Positions 11,960 through 22,169 of a DNA stretch of 64,000 nt are shown here, piece after piece. Below the pieces are notes generated by a model. The model was not told the origin of the DNA and did not search any database. It worked only from the letters and a program-made list of their open reading frames with translations. This DNA is from Artocarpus heterophyllus (lineage: Eukaryota; Streptophyta; Magnoliopsida; Rosales; Moraceae): contig JAJQZP010000232.1 in assembly GCA_025403435.1 (NCBI GenBank), positions 186,001-250,000 on the forward strand, written 5' to 3'. The number at the start of each line of letters is the position of its first letter. Position 1 is the first letter of the stretch. The position numbers were made by a program, and so were the translations under genes.

Positions 11960-12934
11960 AAAAAATCTCCGCGAATCTTTTATTTTCCACCCGAGATTCT
12001 AAAGGATAAAGTCTCAGTTTTGATTCAAATAGCCCAATAGAAAAGATATCTGATCAAAACAAACTCTATCAAGATAATCTCTAAGAAAATAAATCAATTC
12101 AAATAATTCTACAAGTTTATCTTGTTCTAATTGTCCAAAATTAAAACAACCGATAAACAGACAAGAATTATCCGAACGCCATAATTCAACAAGTTCATCT
12201 TGAACTAATTTCTTACAAAATTAATTCAACCGATAAACAGACATGAATTATTTGATTCTTATAAATTTTAAACCAATCTGATAAATCCGACATAAGTCAC
12301 CAATTATTGGAAAAGCACGCCGTGTCGTTACAGGATTTTGTGAGCTAGCAAAGGGGACCAAAATGGACCTATAAAGTTCAAGCTCATGATAATTATGAAA
12401 CCCAATATCCCAGATATACATTTCACAATTATCAACTCCAACGCTACTCCACTAAAAGCTTGGAGCTGCACTCTCGAACTTTATAGAATTACGAAGCTCG
12501 TGCAGCTAAGTCTCCATGACATATCATAGTGTATCGCATCCCCTTATGATCATCCATAATCGGCTTAAGGACAAGTTCTGTCTTACCTTCCCGATTATTT
12601 TTATCTTACGTTCCATTGTCTCACCATTAGAAAACTTACCATCCAAAGATAGTATACCATTCGGTTACACCTATGTATCCAAATGGTTGAGCGCTCCAGT
12701 TTTCCAATTACAGGACAACGCATATAAGAGGATATCATTACTCCTAAAGAGGAGCTATGGATTCCATATCTATGAATAACAAGTCTACGCTATCAAGAGT
12801 CATGCCTCCAACGTACCGGCATGCATGCCACTATAGAGATGTGGGAGTCACCCATTGGTACATCAAAAGACATAAGTCGAGACAACGGGCCCATTATTCA
12901 TCTCAGGATTAAGATACAATACAAACGACTGTCT

Positions 12935-12986
12935 AAAGTGAATTGATTTGCCAAGACAGAATTATTAATCCAAATCAATTCACTTT
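12935..12986. other. 16-bp perfect stem-loop in CopA LTR
   Basis: AAAGTGAATTGATTTG at 12935-12950 is the exact reverse complement of 12971-12986, with a 20-base loop. The structure is kept with one changed base in CopA-5 and is recognisable in CopA-1 near 27080-27135. Confidence 0.8.
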
Positions 12987-13167
12987 ATGTCCCGATCCAA
13001 CACATCGTCACCTATGACAACGCGCCAATGTTTCTATTCACGGAGTCCAACTCCGATGGCCAAGACAAACCATCTCCCAAAAGGGATATAGACAACATAA
13101 CAATCTTTACATGAATAAAGCGCCCAACTTTATTCCCTCGATTGCGGATCATATATTTTAGACCATC

Positions 13168-13224
13168 ACCTTAAGAGTCGTGTCTACCGCATAATCATCC
13201 CATCATATGCCCAACTCTTAAGGT
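13168..13224. other. Inverted repeat near the U3 end of CopA LTR
   Basis: ACCTTAAGAGT (13168-13178) and its exact complement at 13214-13224 flank 35 bases. The adjacent AGACTGACAGTCT is a second small palindrome. Both are seen in the other CopA LTRs. Confidence 0.7.
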
Positions 13225-13387
13225 TTAGACTGACAGTCTTAGACTACTGTTTGCTTATCATACATTCAACGAATATGAACGTAAAGAGGACAATATTTGG
13301 TATATATAAATGAATAAATTCTTTATTGATAAAAATGTCTCCAAAAACGTATTACATTTTTACTCCTTAGAGCATACATGTCTAACA

Positions 13388-13398
13388 ATCTCCCACTT
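13388..13398 (-). promoter_or_regulatory. CopA-2 polypurine tract
   Basis: The minus strand reads AAGTGGGAGAT against the 3' LTR, the standard plus-strand priming site. It lies a few bases beyond the gag-pol stop codon. Confidence 0.85.
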
Positions 13399-13401
13399 GC
13401 A

Positions 13402-16400
13402 CTAAGTGAGTAAATACTGCAAATTTCGCATCCCCATAGCTTCCACATGCCTTTCGAAGACTCTCCCAGAAAGTGTCTTCGTAAATGGATCAGCTAAATT
13501 GTCCTCTGACGCGATCTTGCACACCGTGACATGCCCACTCTCAACGAAGTCCTTTATCACATGATACTTCCGATCAATATGCTTACTCTTCTTGTGAAAT
13601 CTTGGTTCCTTAGCATTAGCTACCGCCGCACTGTTATCACAGTACAGTGATACCGCTTTATCCATACCAGGAACTACCTCAAGATCCCCAAGGAACTTGC
13701 GGAGCCACACTGCTTCTTTCGAAGCATCACTAGCCGCCACATACTCGGCCTCCATCGTTGAATCCGAAGTGCAATCTTGCTTCGCACTTCTCCAACTGAT
13801 GGCACCGCCACCCAGAGTAAACACAAACCCTGAAGTCGATTTCCTAGAATCCAGACAGGATTGAAAATCCGAATCAGTGTATCCTAGAGGAGTTAAATCC
13901 TCACCCGAATACACAAGCATATACCCTCGAGTCCTTCTCAGGTACTTGAAAATATGCTTTACCGCAACCCAATGGTTCGGTCCTGGATCCGCCTGAAATC
14001 GACTCACAATCCCGACCGCATAGCTAATATCCGGTCGAGTGCAAAGCATGGCATACATGAGACTACCCACTGCCGAAGCATAAGGCACCTTCTTCATGTA
14101 TTCTCTTTCTTCATAAGACTTTGGAGAGTCTTTCTTAGAAAGAGTAATTCCAGACCTAGATGGTTGCCCACCTTTCTTGGAATCCTGCATTGCAAACCTC
14201 CTGAGAATTTTATCTATGTAGCCGGCCTGTGATAAAGCTATCATTTTGTTCTTCCTATCCCGCAAGATCTGGATACCGAGAACAAAATTAGCCTCACCCA
14301 AGTCCTTCATGTCAAACTGCTTGGTCAACCATAATTTGACCGATGACAACGCCCCAACGTCATTGCCAATTAGCAGAATGTCATCTACATAGAGTAGTAG
14401 AAAAACCACCTTCCCATTCTTAATGTGTTTGTAAACACATGGTTCATCCACATTTTGTGAGAACCCATAAGTCTTGATCACTTGATCAAATCTTATGTTC
14501 CAAGAACGAGAAGCCTGCTTAAGTCCATAAATAGACTTTAGCAACTTACAAACCTTACCCTCTTGACCCGTGACCTTGAACCCGTCTGGTTGTTCCATAT
14601 AAATGGACTCATCAAGATAGCCATTCAGAAAAGCCGTCTTGACATCCATCTGCCAAATCTCGTAGTCGAGAGCGGCAGCTATGGACAAGAGAATCCGGAT
14701 GGACTTAAGCATGGCTACAGGCGAAAAGGTTTCCTCATAATCGATTCCTTCCTTTTGCGTATAACCCTTAGCTACCAGTCTAGCCTTAAAGGTTTCGACC
14801 TTTCCATCCACTCCTCTTTTCCTCTTGTAGATCCACTTACACCCTATGGGTTTTACCCCTTCGGGAAGATCCACAAGCTCCCAGACCCGATTAGTCTCCA
14901 TAGACTTCATCTCAATGTTCATGGCCTCTGTCCAGAGTCTTGAATCAACATCCTCCATAGCTTCTGCGTAAGTATAAGGATCCCTGTCATGTTCATCCGG
15001 TTCAGCCAAAAAGACCTCCCCATTGAACATATACCTTTCAGGTTGACGCCCGATCCTCCCACTACGCCGAAGCCCCTGAGATTGTTGTTCAGGTTTGTTT
15101 GGTTTTTCTACACCGATCGGAATGGTTTCGTTCGGAACCTCCGGAGTAAACGGATTACCCCTCAACTCCTCAAGCACCACTTTGCTTTGAGGTTTAAAGT
15201 CGTTCATGTAACTCTCCTCAAGGAAAGTTGCATTAGTTGAAACCACGACTTTATTTTCCTTTGGGTTATAAAAATAACCCCCTTTAGTCCCTTTTGGATA
15301 TCCTACAAACACGCAAACTTCTGAACGTGCTTCCAACTTATTCGGATCCTTAAACAGGACATGAGCTGGACATCCCCATATGCGAATATGGTTTAAGGAT
15401 GTCTTCCGTCTTGTCCACAACTCGTGGGGAGTTTTAGGGACCGATTTTGAAGGCACATTGTTCAAAAGATAACATGCGGTTTGTAGTGCATATCCCCAAA
15501 AGGATAAAGGCAATGATGAATAACTCATCATGGACCGAATCATGTCCAACAAAGTCCTATTCCTTCTCTCCGCTACGCCATTCTGCTGCGGAGTGCCCGG
15601 CGCAGTCAAATGGGATAAAATCCCATTCTCTAACAAGTGTCCCAAGAACTCATCAGAAAGGTATTCCCCACCTCGATCAGATCGAAGTGCCTTTATGGGT
15701 CTACCCAATTGCTTTTCCACTTCAGCCCGAAACTCCCTGAACTTATCATAAGTTTCGCTTTTGTGGTGCATTAGGTACACATACCCATATCTTGAGTAAT
15801 CGTCAATAAAAGTGACGAAGTACTCATACCCTCCTCGTGCCCGGATGTTCATTGGTCCGCAAACATCACTATGCACAAGTTCTAGAACCCCTTCGGCCCT
15901 ATTGCCCTTAGACCCGTATGGTCTTTTGGTCATTTTACCCTCCAAACAAGACTCACATTGAGGTATAGATTCCACCTTTAAGTGACTTAAAGGTCCATCC
16001 CTTACCAACCTTTGAATCCTATTCAGGTTAATATGGCCAAGGCGCAAATGCCAAAGATAAGTCTTATTAGAGTGAGAAGTTTTAAGTCTTTTTGAGTCAT
16101 TATCATTTATCTCAGCATTAAGCAATAAGTCCATCTTAGGTTTGATAAAATATAGATTATTTTGCATCCATCCAGAACAGATAAAAGATTTGTTTTTACG
16201 AATCACCACTTTTTCATTAAAAGATACCACGTAGGAGTCTTTAAATAAAGAAGATACAGAAATTAAATTCCTTTTAAATTTAGGAACATAAAAACAATCT
16301 CGCAAAATTAAATTCCTATAATTATCAAAATAAAGATGGACATCTCCCACTGCTTCCGCTGAGACCAAGGATCCATCGCCCATCCGAAGCGTTAAGTCTT

Positions 16401-17355
16401 CACGAAGTAGACTTCTCGTTTCTTTGAATCCCTGCAGAGAAACACAAACATGATTAGTTGCACCGGAATCTATGACCCAAATGTCACTGGATTCCTCAAC
16501 CAAACAAGTTTCTAAATATAGAGGATCACACCTACCTCCCTTGGAAAGGAAGTCCTTGCAATGCTTCTTTATATGCCCGACCTTACCACAAAAGAAGCAC
16601 TTAAGCTTCTTTGGGTTTTTCTTCTTCTTCTTCTTGCTCTTGGTAGCAATAGGAATAGAAGACTTCCCACTCTTGGCCCGTTGCTTCTTTCCATTCCCAG
16701 AGTTAGGATTGGAACCAGAAGCAGCTACCATATTGGCCTCTCCACCAGCAGGAGACTCCCTGATCAGCAGTTCAAACTCCTGTAACTGTTTCATCAGTTC
16801 TGTCAAGGTCATATCCCGTCTATTGCTCAAATTAAAAGTAGCTCTAAACGGAATAAATTCCTTAGACAGAGTCTCAAAGACCATAGTCATCTGAGTTTCA
16901 GCATCGATGTCGGCTCCATTGGTTTGAGCCTCAGCGAGGTAACCCATGACCAACATCATGTGCTCCTTTACAGATGTCCCCGGTCTCTGTCTACAGTTTA
17001 AGAGTTTCCGAAGCGCCCCTTGCCGCTTTGTTATGGCCTGGCCTCCAAACATATCCTCAAGATTATCCAAGATCTGCTTCGCAGTCTCATAATCCTGATG
17101 TTGAGCCTGCAGCACGTTATTCATGCTAGCCATAACATAGCAGCGGGCCTGATCATTAGCATCTTTCCAGCGGTCGTACGCTTGGAATTGCTCATTACTT
17201 GAGTCTCCCGTAGGCTCGGGAGGACAAGGAGTTGTCAGTACATATTTTAGTTTCTCAAAGGATAGGACGATGTCTAGGTTCCGTTTCCAATCATTATAGT
17301 TCTCACCGGTTAATTGGTTTTTGTCAAGTATCGATGATAAAGCGTTTTTAGACAT
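13402..17355 (-). CDS. CopA-2 gag-pol polyprotein, intact (1317 aa)
   Basis: This is a complete Ty1/copia polyprotein, needed to package, process, copy and integrate the element. Domains in order (residues from the MSKN start): gag 1-240 with a lysine-rich stretch; zinc knuckle C253-C256-H261-C266; aspartic protease DSGAT with D296; integrase zinc region H436, H441, C467, C470; integrase catalytic D497, D560, E596 (D,D35E); reverse transcriptase ~820-1060 with D904 and YVDD at 989-992; RNase H ~1150-1290 with D1161, E1204, D1240. All these catalytic residues are present, and integrase precedes RT, which is the copia order. The start at 17355 is chosen because the ATG and MSKNAL are shared by all copies. 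An in-frame ATG at 17400 would add 15 mostly hydrophobic residues. No gag/pol stop or frameshift separates the domains, so gag and pol levels must be set some other way. Confidence 0.96.
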   Translation of the reverse strand: MSKNALSSILDKNQLTGENYNDWKRNLDIVLSFEKLKYVLTTPCPPEPTGDSSNEQFQAYDRWKDANDQARCYVMASMNNVLQAQHQDYETAKQILDNLEDMFGGQAITKRQGALRKLLNCRQRPGTSVKEHMMLVMGYLAEAQTNGADIDAETQMTMVFETLSKEFIPFRATFNLSNRRDMTLTELMKQLQEFELLIRESPAGGEANMVAASGSNPNSGNGKKQRAKSGKSSIPIATKSKKKKKKNPKKLKCFFCGKVGHIKKHCKDFLSKGGRCDPLYLETCLVEESSDIWVIDSGATNHVCVSLQGFKETRSLLREDLTLRMGDGSLVSAEAVGDVHLYFDNYRNLILRDCFYVPKFKRNLISVSSLFKDSYVVSFNEKVVIRKNKSFICSGWMQNNLYFIKPKMDLLLNAEINDNDSKRLKTSHSNKTYLWHLRLGHINLNRIQRLVRDGPLSHLKVESIPQCESCLEGKMTKRPYGSKGNRAEGVLELVHSDVCGPMNIRARGGYEYFVTFIDDYSRYGYVYLMHHKSETYDKFREFRAEVEKQLGRPIKALRSDRGGEYLSDEFLGHLLENGILSHLTAPGTPQQNGVAERRNRTLLDMIRSMMSYSSLPLSFWGYALQTACYLLNNVPSKSVPKTPHELWTRRKTSLNHIRIWGCPAHVLFKDPNKLEARSEVCVFVGYPKGTKGGYFYNPKENKVVVSTNATFLEESYMNDFKPQSKVVLEELRGNPFTPEVPNETIPIGVEKPNKPEQQSQGLRRSGRIGRQPERYMFNGEVFLAEPDEHDRDPYTYAEAMEDVDSRLWTEAMNIEMKSMETNRVWELVDLPEGVKPIGCKWIYKRKRGVDGKVETFKARLVAKGYTQKEGIDYEETFSPVAMLKSIRILLSIAAALDYEIWQMDVKTAFLNGYLDESIYMEQPDGFKVTGQEGKVCKLLKSIYGLKQASRSWNIRFDQVIKTYGFSQNVDEPCVYKHIKNGKVVFLLLYVDDILLIGNDVGALSSVKLWLTKQFDMKDLGEANFVLGIQILRDRKNKMIALSQAGYIDKILRRFAMQDSKKGGQPSRSGITLSKKDSPKSYEEREYMKKVPYASAVGSLMYAMLCTRPDISYAVGIVSRFQADPGPNHWVAVKHIFKYLRRTRGYMLVYSGEDLTPLGYTDSDFQSCLDSRKSTSGFVFTLGGGAISWRSAKQDCTSDSTMEAEYVAASDASKEAVWLRKFLGDLEVVPGMDKAVSLYCDNSAAVANAKEPRFHKKSKHIDRKYHVIKDFVESGHVTVCKIASEDNLADPFTKTLSGRVFERHVEAMGMRNLQYLLT

Positions 17356-17628
17356 TTTCAATCTACAATAAAGAATCATATACCAAACATAAGCAAACAT
17401 ATTTAATTTAGTAAGATAACACAATCATGTAAAATCATACAAATGTGTTTATGTGTCAAAACCTTGAAAATATCACAACCTTACAACGATAATTCCCAAC
17501 TCAGAATTCAACAAGCTCCTAGGGGAGTCATGCCAAATTCAATCAGGAACACGGATCCCCTCCTGATTAATATATGCCATCCAGGACCCGTATGATCCAG
17601 CATATACTAATAATCGTTTCTTTGGCCA

Positions 17629-17753
17629 TTAATTTTATTAACAGAGCTCCTAGGGGAGGTTAATAATAAAATTAACGTGAGTGTATAACCATCGTTTCAA
17701 TATTTTATCCATGATTTATAATCACCACCTAGGGGTGTGCAACCATAAATCAT
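17629..17753 (-). promoter_or_regulatory. Leader hairpins with CCTAGG apices
   Basis: Hairpin one pairs 17629-17642 with 17659-17675 (one 3-base bulge) around CTCCTAGGGGAG. Hairpin two pairs ATGATTTAT (17711-17719) with ATAAATCAT (17745-17753) around CACCACCTAGGGGTGTG. Two further CCTAGGGG sites are near 17518 and 17809. A palindromic apex on a stem is the architecture of retroviral dimer-initiation loops; that function is inference. Confidence 0.55.
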
Positions 17754-18319
17754 ACTAAAACACCTTATCCTTTTAGAGATCCAATCTGGTACATAATAGA
17801 AATCCCTTCCTAGGGGTTGGGACCATCATGTTCTTCCTATGGACCAACGATGGAGGCCTTAGGTTCTCTCTTCGAAAACCTTCTCCCACTCAATCTTTTG
17901 AAGTCAAGGTTTTATTTTAAAATTATGCATGAACAATTTTAATATGAGCGGCACTCCCTATTCTATATGACATGTTATCAATATACATGGTAAATCATAT
18001 TATAATGCAGACAAGCAAAGCAATCAAGCAAAGCTACAAGCATAATAATAATAACCGTAATATTATGGTTCCACCCTAGAGAATAGAAAAACTAAGATTA
18101 CAAGAGAATAATCGAGACATTTATCGATTCTTCATCCTTGAATCCTCAAGCTGTATCCTTCTTCATGTAATATCCATCTTCAAGTCCTCAATCCCGTATG
18201 AATCGAACACTTCATATTTCCGGTCATATCCAAATTTAATGTTTCTCAGAATCGTCCCAAAAATAAAATTAAAACTGCACTGAAAAAATCGCACCTTTTC
18301 TGGACACCTGGCAGCTCTC

Positions 18320-18505
18320 GGTCGGCAGGCCGATCTGGGTGATCGGTCTGCCGATCATGGTGGTTCGGCCTGCCGAACATGAAGGTTCGGCCTGCCGGCA
18401 GAGCACCAAAATTTCTGCCCCACTGTCGGCCTGCCGGACCGTACGTCCGGCCTGCCGGTCTGTGACCTTCGGCCTGCCGAACTGTGAGGTCCGGCATGCC
18501 GACCG
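18320..18505. repeat. Eight-unit palindrome cluster in CopA-2 leader
   Basis: Units of 16 bp: GGTCGGCAGGCCGATC, GATCGGTCTGCCGATC, GTTCGGCCTGCCGAAC, GTTCGGCCTGCCGGCA, TGTCGGCCTGCCGGAC, GTCCGGCCTGCCGGTC, CTTCGGCCTGCCGAAC, GTCCGGCATGCCGACC. Most spacers are 5-7 bp; one is ~24 bp. Outer bases vary together so that the two arms still match. Confidence 0.92.
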
Positions 18506-18994
18506 AGCAGAAAACCCTCAATCCAGAAAATACAATTTTAATGCAATTCATCAATTTTATTTTCAACAATTCAAAAACATAAAATTAGAGACTCAGGAAA
18601 TACCTGGAGGCGCCATCATCAATCTTTAAGATCCGACTTCTCGTTCCGTCTTCTCCGAATAATTATTTAATTACAAAATTCTTACAAATTAAATAATAAT
18701 TCCTAGACGGAGATGATAGTCCGCCATCTAATTACATGAAAAACCTAGATACACATTCTAACCTCTAAGGAACCATAACCGGTATTAATTAATTAATAAA
18801 TAATTAAACAACAATTTAATCAACCATAATTAATTAATAAACATTCACCACATAATCCATGACAACATATATATTATATAGAAACCTAGAGTGCCATCTC
18901 TCTATAAAATTTAATTCAAGCATAGGAGAGATTAAGATCACAAAATTTATGCATATAACATGATCACAAACTTGCAAATTTATGTAAAAACCTC

Positions 18995-19007
18995 GGCTCT
19001 GATACCA
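18995..19007 (-). promoter_or_regulatory. CopA-2 primer-binding site
   Basis: The minus strand reads TGGTATCAGAGCC, a perfect initiator tRNA-Met match, two bases inside the 5' LTR. Confidence 0.93.
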
Positions 19008-19009
19008 AT

Positions 19010-21043
19010 TGTTGGAAACAAAGTGCGCAGCGGAATTTTAAAAAAAAATTTCATCAGAGTATTTTCCAAAATACAAGTATGACATGTTATAAGTATAAAT
19101 TAAACAGATCTTACTAACCTCAGTGTGTCGAAGAACCTCCGCGACCTGTGTAGAGAAGTAACGTTCCAGAAGAGCCTCAACCAACTGGTCTTCTTTGCTA
19201 TTCTCTATCCACAACCGGAGTGAGTGTGGGCTCACACGTACAGCTCTTCCACCGGTGACTCTCCTTCCAACCAATAGAGAGAACCCAAAGCTAGTGTTCG
19301 TGATTTGTGAACAAAAGCTCTCAGGGAGTTTTCAGATGCTCACTAGAAGAGTATCACTCTTAATCTCTCAAATTGATCTGAGTAAATCATTAGACTCACT
19401 CCCTTTTTATACCTATTGGTCCTTGGGGTCAGTCCATATCAGATTAGGCCTCAAAAATCGAAATAGAATCAAGTTCGGATCAATATCTGATAAGATACGC
19501 GTGAAAAACGCGTAATCTTAGCTGTCGCGGTCGGCATGCCGAACTGTGAGATAGGCAGGCCGAACTGGCCAGTTCGGCAGGCCGAACTTTCTGATCGGCA
19601 GGCCGAACTGCCGAGAAAAAATCTCCGCGAATCTTTTATTTTCCACCCGAGATTCTAAAGGATAAAGTCTCAGTTTTGATTCAAATAGCCCAATAGAAAA
19701 GATATCTGATCAAAACAAACTCTATCAAGATAATCTCTAAGAAAATAAATCAATTCAAATAATTCTACAAGTTTATCTTGTTCTAATTGTCCAAAATTAA
19801 AACAACCGATAAACAGACAAGAATTATCCGAACGCCATAATTCAACAAGTTCATCTTGAACTAATTTCTTACAAAATTAATTCAACCGATAAACAGACAT
19901 AAATTATTTGATTCTTATAAATTTTAAACCAATCTGATAAATCCGACATAAGTCACCAATTATTGGAAAAGCACGCCGTGTCGTTACAGGATTTTGTGAG
20001 CTAGCAAAGGGGACCAAAATGGACCTATAAAGTTCAAGCTCATGATAATTATGAAACCCAATATCCCAGATATACATTTCACAATTATCAACTCCAACGC
20101 TACTCCACTAAAAGCTTGGAGCTGCACTCTCGAACTTTATAGAATTACGAAGCTCGTGCAGCTAAGTCTCCATGACATATCATAGTGTATCGCATCCCCA
20201 TATGATCATCCATAATCAGCTTAAGGACAAGTTCTGTCTTACCTTCCCGATTATTTTTATCTTACGTTCCATTGTCTCACCATTAGAAAACTTACCATCC
20301 AAAGATAGTATACCATTCGGTTACACCTATGTATCCAAATGGTTGAGCGCTCCAGTTTTCCAATTACAGGACAACGCATATAAGAGGATATCATTACTCC
20401 TAAAGAGGAGCTATGGATTCCATATCTATGAATAACAAGTCTACGCTATCAAGAGTCATGCCTCCAACGTACCGGCATGCATGCCACTATAGAGATGTGG
20501 GAGTCACCCATTGGTACATCAAAAGACATAAGTCGAGACAACGGGCCCATTATTCATCTCAGGATTAAGATACAATACAAACGACTGTCTAAAGTGAATT
20601 GATTTGCCAAGACAGAATTATTAATCCAAATCAATTCACTTTATGTCCCGATCCAACACATCGTCACCTATGACAACGCGCCAATGTTTCTATTCACGGA
20701 GTCCAACTCCGATGGCCAAGACAAACCATCTCCCAAAAGGGATATAGACAACATAACAATCTTTACATGAATAAAGCGCCCAACTTTATTCCCTCGATTG
20801 CGGATCATATATTTTAGACCATCACCTTAAGAGTCGTGTCTACCGCATAATCATCCCATCATATGCCCAACTCTTAAGGTTTAGACTGACAGTCTCAGAC
20901 TACTGTTTGCTTATCATACATTCAACGAATATGAACGTAAAGAGGACAATATTTGGTATATATAAATGAATAAATTCTTTATTGATAAAAATGTCTCCAA
21001 AAACGTATTACATTTTTACTCCTTAGAGCATACATGTCTAACA
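19010..21043 (-). repeat. CopA-2 5' LTR (2034 bp)
   Basis: It has the same length and ends as the 3' LTR, differing at six positions by eye. It drives transcription leftward (minus strand) from the TATA box at 19403-19411. Confidence 0.95.
19403..19419 (-). promoter_or_regulatory. CopA-2 LTR core promoter (CCAAT + TATA)
   Basis: On the minus strand CCAAT (19415-19419) is followed at once by GGTATAAAAAG (TATA at 19403-19411), with the palindrome cluster ~120 bp upstream. The start site is expected ~25-30 bases downstream, near 19375. The same core is at 11747 in the 3' LTR and 50438 in CopA-5. Confidence 0.7.
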
Positions 21044-21048
21044 GTTAG
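21044..21048. repeat. CopA-2 target-site duplication, right copy
   Basis: GTTAG, pairing with 11349-11353. Confidence 0.95.
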
Positions 21049-22169
21049 TCTTTTCTTCAGTTCTTGAAAACTCCTTTCACATGCATCTGTCCATTCATAC
21101 TTCTTTCCCTTGCAAGTTAAGTTCATGAGTGGAGCTGCTATCTTGGAGAAATCTTCTACGAATCTTCAATAGTAACCTGCTAGACCCAAGAAGCTCCTTG
21201 TTTCACTTGCATTCATCGGTTGCTTCCAATTGAGTACTGCTTCTACTTTAGCAGGGTCCACCATTATCCCATCCTTTGAAATGACATGCCCTAAGAATGA
21301 CACTTTATCAAGCCAAAACTCGCATTTGGAGAACTTAGGATATAGCTGGTGTCTTCTTAAAGTCTCCAGCACAATTCTTAAATGCTCCTTATGTTCTTCT
21401 TGATTCTTAGAGTAGACAAGAATATCATCGATAAATACAACAACAAATTTATCGAGGAAATCCTTGAATACCCTATTCATCAAATCCATAAAGGCAGCCG
21501 GTGCATTCGTCAGACCTAAAGGCATAACCACAAATTCATGGTGACCATACCTCAATCTGAAAGCAGTCTTGGGGATATCTCCTTCTTTAATCTTCAACTG
21601 GTGATACCCTGATCGTAGATCAATCTTTGAAAACACCGATGCACCCTTGAGCTGATCAAACAAATCATCAATTCGAGGCAACGGATACTTGTTCTTGATC
21701 GTCACCTTGTTCAGTTCTCTGTAGTCGATGCAGAGTCTCATAGTGCCATCCTTCTTTTTTACAAACAAGACTAGAGCACCCCACGGTGAGTGACTTGGCC
21801 TGATAAATCCTTTGTCAAGTAGCTCCTTTAATTGCATGTGAAGCTCCTTTAATTCTACCGGGGCCATTCTATATGGTGCTTTTGAGATTGGGTCGGTGCC
21901 TGGAGGAGCTCAATCTCGAATTCAACTTCTCTTTCTGGCGGTAGACTCGTTAGATCCTCAGGAAACACATCTTCATATTCATGAACAACATGCACATCTT
22001 CAATTCTTGTCTTTCCTTCTTGGCTTTTGTCTACAATGTTTGCCAGATAGCCCATGCAGCCACTTGCTAAAAGCTTCCTTGCTTTCATTGCCGATAGAAA
22101 CATGTGGGGTTTCTTTCTGGTCCAGCCAACATAAACGAATTTCTGATCACCTTCAGGATGGAAGATCAC
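21049..22169 (-). pseudogene. GYP-1 pol, 5' half: protease linker and reverse transcriptase
   Basis: The frame 21855-22169 holds the protease-RT linker (EDVFPEDLTSLPPERE). The overlapping frame 21166-21867 is the RT, with [22 protein letters not shown], the catalytic box FIDDILVYS and [10 protein letters not shown]. An in-frame stop after SFLGLAGYY precedes the RT-RNase H connection, which reads on to the CopA-2 insertion. The frameshift between linker and RT and the stop make it non-functional. In families of this type these domains would be one polyprotein. Confidence 0.9.

Larger units (their letters stand above)
11354..13387 (-). repeat. CopA-2 3' LTR (2034 bp)
   Basis: It starts TGTTGGAAAC and ends TGTCTAACA on the plus strand and is nearly identical to 19010-21043. 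It holds a TATA box at 11747-11755 (minus), the palindrome cluster, a 16-bp stem-loop and an 11-bp inverted repeat near its U3 end. The plus-strand frame at 12516-12779 is antisense to the element and is broken in the older copy, so it is not called. Confidence 0.95.
17356..18994 (-). other. CopA-2 untranslated leader (~1.64 kb)
   Basis: This unusually long leader lies between primer-binding site and gag. It carries the eight-unit palindrome cluster (18320-18505), then several AT-stemmed hairpins with CCTAGG at the tip (17515-17830). There is no supported open frame; frames on either strand at 18246-18629 simply translate the GC-rich palindromes. Confidence 0.85.
11354..21043 (-). mobile_element. 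CopA-2: complete young Ty1/copia element (9690 bp)
   Basis: Both LTRs are 2034 bp with TG...CA ends, and there is a perfect 5-bp TSD, a perfect tRNA-iMet primer-binding site, a polypurine tract and an uninterrupted gag-pol frame. By eye I count six substitutions between the LTRs (about 0.3%), implying a recent insertion. It has everything expected of an autonomous element. The copia lineage was not assigned. Confidence 0.96.

Noticed and set aside
12516..12779. An 87-codon plus-strand frame repeated at 20172, 43534 and 51207
   Set aside because: It is antisense within CopA LTRs. It is identical only because the LTRs are young, it is disrupted in CopA-6, and its translation has no recognisable domain.
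16472..16894. A 140-codon plus-strand frame, also at 47497 and 55917
   Set aside because: Antisense shadow of the gag zinc-knuckle region of the CopA polyproteins.
13402..17424. Start of the polyprotein at 17424
   Set aside because: The codon there is TTG, not ATG; the conserved ATG at 17355 (or in-frame ATG at 17400) is more credible.
18320..18505. CRISPR-like array
   Set aside because: Repeats are palindromic but imperfect, spacers are mostly 5-7 bp and not unique sequence, there are no cas genes, and the context is a plant retrotransposon.
18246..18629. Open frames on both strands rich in Arg, Cys, Pro and Gly
   Set aside because: They translate the GC-rich palindrome array in whichever frame lacks stops; the same happens at 49190-49687 and 650-937.
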